A DNA stretch of 64,000 nucleotides. It comes from Tomocerus qinae (lineage: Eukaryota; Arthropoda; Collembola; Entomobryomorpha; Tomoceridae). Of the stretch, positions 35,911 through 46,938 are shown piece after piece; within the stretch, counting starts at the first letter, position 1; each line of letters starts with the position of its first letter. The position numbers were made by a program, and so were the translations under genes. The stretch lies in NCBI GenBank assembly GCA_020055645.1, contig CM034547.1, positions 28,582,513-28,646,512 on the forward strand, given 5' to 3'. A model generated the notes under the pieces. It did no database searches and had not been told where the DNA came from. It saw only the letters and a program-made list of their open reading frames with translations.

Positions 35911-38829
35911 CACAATATCCGGTTTGGCTGAACTTCCCGGCCTAACAGACTATTGTTTATATTTAAAATGCATTGTCCGGCTCGGGCCCATGGAAATGTT
36001 TAAGTGACGTCATAGTAAAAAAGTATTTCAGCTATAGTAACCAATTTTTGATGCGATAAACAAATAGTTCATCTTCATGTTCCATCCCGTAGTATTTGCC
36101 CACCAAAATCAAATTCATTTAAAATGCACTAATTTTTTATTTTCAAGGGAACATTTCGTAATGTGCGTATTAATTAGCATTTCAAAACTACTAATCCAAC
36201 TTGGTCCTGCTATATCGAAAAACTTATTTAGCATTTTTTAGTAAAGGTGGTTTTACTTTTTATTACCCCCTTGATTCTTTTGTGTCAGTGTACACACCTT
36301 TTTGTAGAATTAAATAACAGTACTGGTGGGGGCTATTATTTATCGTTTACAAATATTTATTCGTCAGTTGTACTCACGGGATTTGTACGGGTTTTCCGAA
36401 ATCACAGAGGGAATCTAATTTTTCTGATTTTAAATGGGAGCTTTTTGGTAACTTTTTGAGCTGTTTATTAAAAATGGAGTCTTTCATTGTCCCCTGTATT
36501 TGATGCTACGTTCAAGAGTAATTGTTGTGTATAGTAAATCCTTTTTTATCAGGAAGTTGGAACTGCAGTTAATATCTATAATGACAATGACTCCAACCGC
36601 TGTAGAAAATAAAAGTATATTTAAATAATAATCTAAGGGAAATACCGATGATTTTTTCGGGATTGTTTTTATTATTGTGATGGGTTGAGTGCTAGGTTCA
36701 ACCCTAAAGCAACCATCTTGTACCAAGCAAATATTAAGCAAAGTAGTCTTTGAATAGCACTTTTCTCCGGATTGCGTCAACTTGTGATCTCTACTACACC
36801 TTGATAGAAGTTATTTCTTCATGTCGTCACAAGAGACAGAGGACAGGACAGCTGAGCTTAGCCTATTTTTTATAAGTCAATTGCTTGGTGGTCTTGGTCT
36901 TTTATTCTAAAGTTGTTTTCGTTTTGTCATCTGTCAAATGTATCTTCCGTAGCAGAACTTTCATGCTTTCATGCTTGAAAACCAAATCCACCATTAACAC
37001 AGTTCAAACCATTCTTAAATGTTGCACAATGGCTCTAGAGGTATAAATGTCTAATTTGTATATAAGTAAATATAGTCATAGTCCAACCAATTTGATATTT
37101 CCCAAACAGCAAGATGCAATAGTACAAGTCTAACTAGACTGCTTGAGAAAATGAATGGAGAAGTGATTCATCAAGAGTTCACACACAGTAAAAATATGAA
37201 TGATCTAACGAAAAGCAATGCATAAATTACAGGACTTGTCCACGTTACACAATCATCCCAGCTGCTCTATTCTTAATTATACAGGGTTCTCCTAATTCTT
37301 CGAATGAGTTGCAGGTCACCAAAATCTGATCACAAGGGTTCAGGAATCAGGACATGCCATTTCAAGAATTTTATTCTCGTTTTATTGTCTTCGAGTTCTA
37401 CAGGTGGGTTCAAATAAAGTCCTTAAGCCTTTCAGTTTGGCTTCTGCCTCAGATCTTGTTTTGTTAGCCTTCATACCTAAAGAAAACAAGTCTATGTGCC
37501 GTATGGAAGGACTGGAAACTGAAATCTAAGTCCTCTCGCAGTCCTTAAACGCTGCGAGCATGATCCGTGAAGAAAAATTAAGAAATCTTCAATTCTTTCT
37601 TCAAGACTTATCAACTATACCCGTAGAATATTGAAAGTATGCATTTCTAAATACAGACATTTAAAGGTGCTTCCAACTATGAAAATAATCTATCTAGCTG
37701 AGACTAAAATGCACTAGTTGTGACTTCAAGTCAAATTCCTTCTAAAAGCATTTGGATATGACTATGCGAACTACATGAGTAAAGAACATTTTTAAGATCA
37801 ACTGACAGGGTCGATATTTGTAAAAAATGTCCACAAAAAACAAGGCATTGACTTCTAACTATGGAAAGACCATGAAAAGGACATAAGGACATAAATGCGT
37901 CGTATTTGCATATTGCATTGGTGGCGCAAACGAATAAAATTCAAACTGTTCTAATGACGCGGGTTCTAAACCTACCGGTTCCAATGCAAGGGGCAATGAT
38001 TAGAATAACTCGGCAAAGTAACTACACGGCTATACACACTTCCACCACAGACGTGGTAAGCTACAATTGCCGTGTGGGATGATTAAAACAGGGTTAATGA
38101 GCCCCATATTTTTTTTAATTTAACTACCTACGAGACTCAGAATCTTTTTTTATACAAAGTGTTATTATGGACTTTTGGGATCAAACTTTTAACACAAAAA
38201 AGATTTGGCCAGGTGGACTAAACTCGGCAAATCGGGGGGTTATTGGTCCCCCAACCAAACCTGAATTGTGTTAATATTTGATGCACCGTAAAGCCCAACA
38301 AATAAGAACAAATTCCCTAACCTTGTATACATTTCTCTCTGACAGAAGGTTTAAAACATGCCGTATTAGTACACTACTTAAAGATTACTGCAACGGCATG
38401 CAAGAAACCTATATCTTGACTGCCCGTTGAAAACCGAAACAAATCCCAGAAGGGAATAGAGCAATAGCTTGAGTCTCTGTGGATTGGGGCTATCCGGTCG
38501 ACTGCCTTGAAAAAACATTCAAATATCTCTACATTAGAGATAATTAGAAAGAAATAAAAAAATAAAGGAAAATTACAATGAATCAAAAATTAAAAAATTA
38601 AAAAAATAAATGGTTTTCCAAGGTCTACATTTCCTACCCTTAATACGACGTCATAAAGTGAATCAATTCGCAACAACGAGAGCAATGTATACTACGCAAA
38701 TGAAAAGACATAGTGGCACCTGCGCAAAAACGGTGATGACGTCGTGAAACCCTAAGAAACACATTTTTACCTATGTCTTTTCGTACACATAAACCTAACG
38801 GGAGAAAAGACATCCTATATGCAAGAAGT
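35911..38829. other. Spacer, no gene supported
   Basis: An open frame at 36780-36484 (98 codons, with a hydrophobic run) has no recognisable domain or splice support. Nothing else was recognised. Confidence 0.35.
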
Positions 38830-39050
38830 ATGAGTATGAAAATGAAATATGAATTGTGCAAATGAAATATGAAATGTGCAAATGAAATATGAAATGTGCA
38901 AATGAAATATGAAAATGAAATATGAAAATGAAATATGAAAATGAAATATGCAAATGAAATATGCAAATGAAATGTGCAAATGAAATATGAATACAAAATA
39001 TAAATATAAAATATAAATAAATGAAATGAAATATGGAAATGAAAAATGAT
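38830..39050. repeat. AAATGAAATATG minisatellite
   Basis: Tandem 12-bp units with 14-16-bp variants (AAATGAAATATGCA). The minus-strand open frame is a by-product of the repeat. Confidence 0.85.
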
Positions 39051-39405
39051 CATAAAAAAGAAGTGTTATTGCTGTAAAAAATAGAATGCAAAATTAATTA
39101 ATGAACTTAATGCCGCCCTTGCATTTAGCCATTGTGCAACTAACGCCCGATGTTTGTTGCACATTGTTTCCGGGGCAGGCGAGGTAGCTATTTTACAATT
39201 TTTTTCATATCAATTTACAAAAACTACCCAGCGTGGACGCATGCAATAGGACTTCAGCCCCACCCCCCCGCCCCATATTTCCCAATATTTTGTTCCCCAC
39301 GCGCCCCTTACCTGAAAATAAAACCAAAACAAATTAGAAAATAAAGAATAAAGTCAATATTAACCGAAAGAAGATTTAAATAAATCATAGTTTTAAACTA
39401 ACATT
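39051..39405. other. 3' flank of the DDE/SWIM transposase
   Basis: Contains a C-rich run (CACCCCCCCGCCCC) and nothing recognisable as coding. Confidence 0.35.
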
Positions 39406-42050
39406 CTATTCATCATTATCAGAATCACTCGCATCGGAAGAATGTGGAATATCATCAACGACTCTTTCCTCTCCTAACTGCATCTCCAACAGTTGCGCAG
39501 CATCCAGAATGTGGTCTGAAAGTGCATGCTTTTGTAATGTTAGGTCGTTTTCGCAGTGCCTAGCGTAGCCAAGATACCACATGATAGTTGCTATATGACT
39601 GCAGCATCCAATTGTACGCGATCCAACCTGGCATTTACAATACCAACCTAAAATTGATTCTTCTCCCTGTTTTAAATTATCGAATTGAATCCAAACTTGG
39701 TGTTTTGTTGCAGATTTATGACGTGAATCAATTTTGGCTCTAATTAACGTAGGCATATCTTTGTGAACGTAAAAGGTAAAACTTCCATCATTTTTTAAAT
39801 GACGTCTAGTATAATACATTGCCTGATCCTTCTGATAAGTACCTAATGTGATATTTTTAATATCAGAAACGGACAGTCTTGGAAATTCAGGAACAGAGAA
39901 GTTAGTTGCACGCTCCCAACATACTTTTTTTCTTTCTAACTGCCAAATCTCTTCAATGTTTGTTTGTAACTCGTTTTTAGAATGGAGTAAAGTGAGTGCC
40001 TTATCTGCAATTTTCATTTGGTATTCACTGTCCAAGTTAAATTTTCCCGAATATGCGTTAATTACAGCACATACAATGCGAAGATAGGACCCGATCTTTC
40101 TTACAGTTGTTGCTCGACTGATACCACCCACAAGCTTAAATTTTTTTAAATGCCCATTTCTTGACTCCACTATCCAACGAATCATGGTTATAATACGAGC
40201 TTGATTTGCTTCTTCAGTAGGCAATTGCTTTTGCTTAGCTTTAAGAAAAGCGGGAGAATGAACTTGAAAATTTTTAGCCCGTAAATCTGGAATACAATCA
40301 CGGAAACCCCTATCCAAAATGAAAACATCATTTGCTTGAAAGAAACTGTTAAAACCTGTGGCTGAGTTGTCATTTAGCATTGACTTCAGAATGTTTGCAT
40401 CGTTATTCTTCCCGTCTGCAAAATAGGGACCCACGCAATTCAAAATATATCCTGTTGGAAATATAACCATCATGGGCTTCACAAGGTTTTTCAATTTGTG
40501 ACCTGAATACGTTTTCTTTTGATCGTAATGATCCGACGGTTTTCTATGTCAATATAAGTGCCGTCGCAAATTACACATAATGAAGTTGCATTTGTATCAA
40601 AAAGTGAGTCAGCGAATTTAGATTTATGATGTGTACAAGCATCTTCTCTAGTAATGTGTTCATATCCTAGATAATTGGGCACGAAATATTTATCTAGGAC
40701 TTTTCTGACCGAATCTATAGTTTCACTGACTCTGCCTTGACTGGTATATCCAAACAAGATTGCAAGTATCGCTTGATTTATGTTTGTTCTCAACTTTATT
40801 AAGAACAATCCTAGTGCATTTCTTTTGCTACGGTTACTACTTTTATTGAGATGAGGACTAACAAATGTGTACAAATGATCAAAATTGTCTTTTGTTAAGC
40901 CCGTTAAATTTTTATAGTCGAAACTTGTGTATGAACACCCTTGATCGAAGTTTATTAATGGCTTTGTCTGCCCATTAGCTGATAAAGTGCTCAGCAACAA
41001 AGATATGTCTGACGGAGTAATTAGTAAACTATCTTTCTCAGGAACAATGCTGTCTAATGATTGTTTGGTAAATACACCATTTTGCACATGGCCGCTGCAA
41101 CATCTGTTTGTAAATGGCACTAGAATTCCTTTTCGATAAAAACAATCAATGATTGCATCCTTTGGGATGGTTTTCCTACCGTTGGTTACGTTTTTACAGA
41201 TGAAACATTTGTTCATCGTACTTGAGCAAGTTGGAAAATCAATTCTAACGACTGGCTTAGGAAAAGCAAAAGTAGCTGATTCCGAGAAAGAAGAAGTTGA
41301 TGCTTGTGAAAAGCGAGAAAAGTCATCTTCATTTGACGCCATGGTCATGCTTAAATTGAGACCCGATTCTTGTGAGGTATTTGTAATTGACCACATTTGA
41401 CTATTATCTTCTGAAACGGTTGTGGCCTGTGAATCTACTATATTGTTTGGATAAATCGTTATTGGTAATTGCTCTATCATAATACCTTTATACGTTCTTG
41501 CGTTTTCAATTTGATTCATGTTTTGACTCCCACAGGTAATGACATTCATGTTATGATCCACGTTTGAAGTCACTGACATATTGAACTTGTCCATCAAACC
41601 ATCGGTTGGCTGCACCATATATGAATCTTGTGATGTGTCATTACCTTCCATCATGTAGGAACCTTGGGTAGGATCATCACCTTCGAACATCAAGGAACCT
41701 TGGGTAGGATCATCACCTTCGAACATCAAGGAACCTTGGGTAGGATCATCATCTTCCAACACATACGAACCTTGGGTAGGATCACCACCTTCCAACATAT
41801 ACGAACCTTGGGTAGGGTTACCATCTTGGCCTTGCATCCTTCGAGGGACTGGTACATGTCTTCCAAAGCATAAATTGACATGACAGGTGGAACAGATTAC
41901 ATCGTTTAAAGTTAAATGATACTTCGGTCCGATTCCATTTCTTGCATAGTAGTTGGCCAGAGGTATTTTCAAACTATCGATAGTCGCCGAGAACTTTCTT
42001 AGGTTTGAATTCTTCCTCACTTCACACAGGGCACAATAGAAATGTGGCAT
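39406..42050 (-). pseudogene. DDE transposase with SWIM finger (ISL2EU/Harbinger-like), one frameshift
   Basis: Two overlapping frames of about 519 and 362 codons meet at about 40495-40535. The conserved HKLKNLVKPMM stretch reads through in the downstream frame, so a single 1-nt shift separates them. Order: N-terminal CALC...CSTC cysteine pairs (residues about 7-60); six 12-residue repeats of the type DPTQGSLMFEGD (about 80-150); a second cysteine cluster (CFICKN...CCSG); then the nuclease core with VICDGTYIDIE, FILDRGFRDC and VESRNGHLKKF as candidate D, D and E motifs. At the C-terminus is a SWIM-type finger, WYCKCQVGSRTIGCCSHI, and an acidic tail. The CxCx(n)CxH finger plus this core fits ISL2EU-like eukaryotic transposases (PF13359-type fold). 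Terminal repeats were not located. The break looks recent: no other stops. Confidence 0.75.
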
Positions 42051-42807
42051 CCTCTCCGGTGTAGACGATTATTAGTAAAATACTTATTTAAGTAACACTA
42101 AAGTACTGATAAACTAGATAAAACTGAATAAAACACGGTATAAAACCACAAGTAGAATTGAAAATAATTAAATATTTCAGCGAAACGCTCGAAATGTTTG
42201 CAGAACAAATGCAAAACGCATAATGACAAGACAAGACTTTGAAATTGGTTGGTTGAGTCAAAATGTTTTGTAGTCAATTGTTTCAGATTACAAAAGATGC
42301 ATTTGAGTTTTATTTTGACTATGGTAACTGAAAATCATAAATACTTATGGCTAACTTGACGATTTATGACGTCATTATCAGATAAGCACATTCTATTCGA
42401 CTTTGTGGCTTTATGTGCATATAAAATGTATGAAAGCTAAGCTAAAAGTTAGCCTCAACAGCAATATTTTCGAAACTAGAGATAGGAACATCGTAAAACT
42501 TACATATGTTCTTTACCAATATGTAATCTCTGACTGACACAAATTTCATGTGGTTTGGACCTTGCAGTATGTGTTTTTTTTAATTAATTGTTTCAGAATA
42601 TTCATTTGCCTATTATAATACACAGTAAAGTTGTCATCTTAAAAAATTAATTACTCAAGTTTGAGAGATAGGAACAAGCTAATTCCTACATATATGGCGC
42701 TTGAATATGTACGCATCAAGCACAAAAAATTTCAGCACTATAAACTTTTGCAGTCACATCTTTTGATAGGGCCGAACATTAACCGTAATTCCGGATATTG
42801 TGCTTTC
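42051..42807. other. 5' flank of the DDE/SWIM transposase
   Basis: No gene was recognised. Confidence 0.35.
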
Positions 42808-43380
42808 CATTTTTCGATTTCCTTTCAATTTTGACAGTCATTATTAACCGAATTTAATTTTCTGTTGATTTTAATACTCATAATCAAAGTTGAATATCTG
42901 TTGATTTTCATAGACAACATTAATGTGCTTTGATTTTCTCTTGATTTTCATAGTCAACATTAATGTGCTTTGATTTTCTGTTGATTTTCATAGTTAACAT
43001 TAATGTGCTTTGATTTTCTGTTGATTTTCATAGTCAACATTAATGAGCTTTGATTTTCTGTTGATTTTCATAGTCAACATTAATGTGCTTTGATTTTCGG
43101 TTGATTTTCATTGTCAACATTAATCAATTTTGATTTTCGACTGATTTTCGTGGTCAACAATCATCAATTTTGATTTTATCAAATGATATAGCTTCGTTTC
43201 CTTATAATATCAATGTCTGAATTTTTCATATGTCGTAGATACTTATATAAAGACTCAATTCTGAAAGTTTGATCAAAATCCGTAAGCTCGGTTTTGTGTA
43301 ACGTGCTAGTACTTTTCGCTACCAAAATGTGTACACGGTAAACTTTACTCAGGCGAGCTTCTGTTACGGCTTGCTGTAGG
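42808..43380 (+). mobile_element. HINE-like element, right part
   Basis: About eight 40-bp repeats, then the TGATATAGCTTCGTTTCC segment, GTGTACACGG, TCAGGCGAGCT, and the terminal GGCTTGCTGTAGG. Confidence 0.75.
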
Positions 43381-43479
43381 TTTTTCTAATCGTTGTCTGA
43401 AGGCAAAAATTATACAGAATTTGTAAAATGTACTGCATATAGTAATGAACTGGAATTTTTATCAGTAAACCTGTGTTTA

Positions 43480-45265
43480 CTTACCTCCTTTTTGGCCCGT
43501 TTTAGCTCGCCTGAGGAAGCGAGCTTATAGAACCACACAGTCTGTCCGTCCGTCCATCCGTCCGTCCGTACCCACGATAACTTTCGAACGCAAAAACGGA
43601 TATTAACCAAACTTGGCAGATACAATGCCTATGGACCACTGACGATCCCTATTGATTTTGGGGTTAATCGGTCCATTGATTGCTGAGATACCGCGCGCTC
43701 ACTTTGTCTTCATTTTGATAGTCAAAGAGAAAATTGGGCATTGAAAATTGTAATACCGTTTCCTATAGATTGTTAGCGGGATAGTATAAAATAAATCATG
43801 CCGCTTTTACTAAAACTGAAATTAGATAGTAAAATAACAAAAACGGAAAATTACACTCAAAAGTAAAACAACGAATCTGTTTCAAGTTGTCTTGATTTTA
43901 ATAGTCAATATTAATATATTTTCATTATGTATTCACTTTAATAGTCAATATTAATATATTTTCATTATGTATTGACTTTAATAGTCAATATTAATATATT
44001 TTCATTATGTATTGACTTTAATAGTCAATATTAATATATTTTCATTATGTATTGACTTTAATAGTCAATATTAATATATTTTCATTATGTATTGACTTTA
44101 GTAGTCAATATTAATATTTTCATTATGTATTGACTTTAATAGTCAATATTAATATATTTTGATTATGTATTGACTTTAGTAGTCAATATTAATATTTTCA
44201 TTATGCATTGACTTTAGTAGTCAATATTAATATTTTCATTATGTATTGACTTTAATAGTCAATATTAATATATTTTCATTATGTATTGACTTTAATAGTC
44301 AATATTAATATATTTTCATTATGTATTGACTTTAGTAGTCAATATTAATATATTTTCATTATGTATGCCAATGTAATGGAGGAATCTTGATGTACGCTTT
44401 TGATAGTCAATATTAATAAATTTTCATTATGTATTGATTTTGATAGTCAATATTAATATATTTTGATTTTGTATTGATTATGATAATCAAATTTCTGTTG
44501 ATTTTAATAGTCAATATTAATAAATTTTGATTTTGTATTGATTATGATAATCAAATTTCTGTTGATTTTCATAGTCAACATTAATCAGTTTTGATTTTCT
44601 GTTGATTTTCATAGTCAACAGTAATCAATATTAATTTTCTGTGGATTTTCATAGTCAACATTAATTAGTTTTGATTTTCTGTTTATTTTCATAGTCAACA
44701 GTAATCAATTTTGATTTTTTGTTGATTTTCCCAATCATCAATTATCAATTTTGATTTTCTGTTGATTTTCCCAATCAACAATTATCAATTTTGATTTTCT
44801 GTTGATTTTCTTAATCAACTATTATCAATTTTAGTTTTTTGTTGATTTTTTTAATCAACAATTATCAATTTTGATTTTTTGTTGATTTTTCAAATAATAT
44901 AGCTTCGTTTCCTCATAATATCAATGTCTGAATTTTTAATATGTCGTAGCTACATATATGAAGACTCAATTCTGAAAGTTTGATCAAAATCCGTACGTTC
45001 GGTTTTGTGTTACGTGCGAGTTCTTTTCGTCTACCAAAATGTGTACACGTTAACCTTTACTCAGGCGAGCTTCTGTTACGGCTTGCTGTAGGTTTTTTGA
45101 GTTTTTCCAGAAATCTTGAATTTGTTTCATTGTCCTTACTGTAACACCAGCAGAATACGCTGCAAATTTTTTAGTTATGTCCAGCCAACAATTTTTCATT
45201 TTACTTATAGAACCAAAATCGGTTTTTTAGACTCAATTATCAGTTCAAGGACTAAAGTTCTCTCA
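43480..45265 (-). pseudogene. Myb/SANT-like domain remnant split by an HINE-like element
   Basis: Right part 45265-45099 encodes TLVLELIIESKK, then (after a 1-nt loss) KNCWLDITKKFAAYSAGVTV and RTMKQIQDFWKN. Left part 43499-43480 encodes RAKKE then gtaagt. These are the successive helices of a Myb/SANT-like DNA-binding domain as found in Harbinger accessory proteins. The element 43504-45092 sits between WKN and KRAKKE, in an A-tract. Outside the LTR element beginning at 45276 no further part was found. Confidence 0.7.
43504..45092 (+). mobile_element. HINE-like element, complete
   Basis: 1,589 bp. The left end AGCTCGCCTGAGGAAGCGAG is a subtype able to form a 7-bp hairpin. (GTCC)n at about 43544-43569; unique segment with GATACCGCGCGCTCACTT; about 11 copies of the TATTGACTTTAATAGTCAATA-type 40-bp repeat (43890-44360), then TTGATTTTCTGTTGATTTTC-type repeats; right end TCAGGCGAGCT and GGCTTGCTGTAGG. 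Confidence 0.85.
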
Positions 45266-45275
45266 AAGGATGTAA

Positions 45276-46684
45276 TGTAACAACTGATGTAAGGTTTAAG
45301 GCTAATTTTCGCGCAAATGCTCTTAACCTGGCTGCTGTGCTAAATACTTAGTGGTTAAAGGCAACCCAACACGAAGAGCGTCACTATTGGGTTATCACTA
45401 ACCCTCACACGAGTCCTTTTTACAATAAAGAATGAATAGCAAATAACTTCGTATAATAAATAGACAAAGAACGCAATAGAAATACAATACAAATATATCT
45501 AAGAGCTTTGACCAATATCCAAACAACCTACATTAAGCAAACTCACTATACGATAAACCGCCAGATAACCTTTAAGAGTTATAACCATGTAATACAATAC
45601 AAGCCCACGATAAGTAAAAGGTTAGAGTGATTCCCCCAAATAGTTAACCCAGGAAAGCTAAAGGGTGCGACGAGGACAAATACGAAAGACCGAATTCAGC
45701 CGCTTCGTATACTCTGCAAGGAATCGAAGTCAAAACCAAGCAAGACCCTAACACGTGAAACCGAATTCAGAAGCCACGTGTTCAGTCGAGCACTGAACTC
45801 AGCGCCCCACTCTTTCTTCCAAGAAACCGAATTCGGAACCCAAGGAAAAGACCCGACACTTACAGCCAGCAGTCTCAAGCAACATCAGCTGACTGCCAGA
45901 AGGAAACAGGACAGGAACCACAGCAACAGGAAGCAAGCAAGTCCCAGGAATCCCAATCACGACTAGAATTAGAATTACCCACTTAACCTATTTTAGCTGC
46001 AACTACACCATTGCAGCCATTTATTCACCAACGACCTTCAACTATTACGGTAACTAATGCCATTGATCCTTGACCTAGGATCAACATTAAACTATCCATC
46101 AGTATCTAGCCTTAAAGCTCTAACTGATTTTGCATTCACAATGACCAAAATGTCATTGCAAATATCTTTTATTTAACTTTACCACTTAAAACTATGTTTA
46201 TTTCCCGGAAGCTCAATCCCAGAGCTTACAAATACAACTTAAACTAAACATTACACTTAACCTACTGTTCTTCTAGCTGTGACTCAGCCTTACAGCCTTA
46301 CACTATAGCCCAAATCCACGATTCCCTACAGTAAAAGGAGGTGCTCTTTGAGTAATTACGATATTTTCTAAGATAAAGACTGACTTTTTAGCTCGCCTGA
46401 ATAAGGCAGCTTATAGAATCGCACAGTCTGTCCGTCCGTCCGTACCCACTATAACTTTCGAACGCAAAGACGGATATTGACCAAACTAGGCAGAAACAAT
46501 GCCTAGGGACCACTGACGATCCCTATTGATTTTGGGGCTAATCGGTCTGAGATACCGCGCGCTCACTTTGTCTTCATTTTGATAGTCAAAGTGAAAAATG
46601 GGCATTAAAAAGTTCAATTGCGTTTCCTATAAATTGTTAACGTGATAGTATAAAATATTTCACTCCGCTTTTCGATTTCCTACA
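45276..46684 (-). mobile_element. 3' LTR of retrotransposon
   Basis: In element direction it starts TGTAGG next to a polypurine tract and ends GTTACA (TGTA...TACA). Near its 5' edge it contains a 281-bp HINE-like fragment (46390-46670). It is nearly identical to 49978-51372. Confidence 0.85.
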
Positions 46685-46702
46685 TATCCCCCCCCTCAAA
46701 TT
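46685..46702 (-). other. Polypurine tract
   Basis: TTTGAGGGGGGGGATA directly before the 3' LTR in element direction, the usual plus-strand primer position. Confidence 0.75.
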
Positions 46703-46938
46703 ACCGTGGTAACTTAAATTTTAAATACCATATTGGTAGCAGCTCAGTCTAACTTATTTAGGATATTGGCCTAAACTCAAGATACAACAATTTAATACCA
46801 CACACATAACCATGTTTTCACATACCGATATCACATGCCTAGGAACTATTATTACATATAAATATTGTATTTTTACTACATAATAACTTGATATTAACTA
46901 ATAAATCTTAAAATATTTTTGATATATTCAAGAGGACA

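Noticed and set aside
36484..36780. 98-codon minus-strand ORF with a hydrophobic run
   Set aside because: No splice support, family motif or composition distinguishing it from chance in AT-rich DNA.
43410..43625. Small ORFs containing RTDGQTVRFYKLxxSGELK (also near 35475, 52146, 56454, 61593)
   Set aside because: This peptide is just the translated end of the HINE-like element (microsatellite plus AGCTCGCC end), repeated wherever the element occurs.
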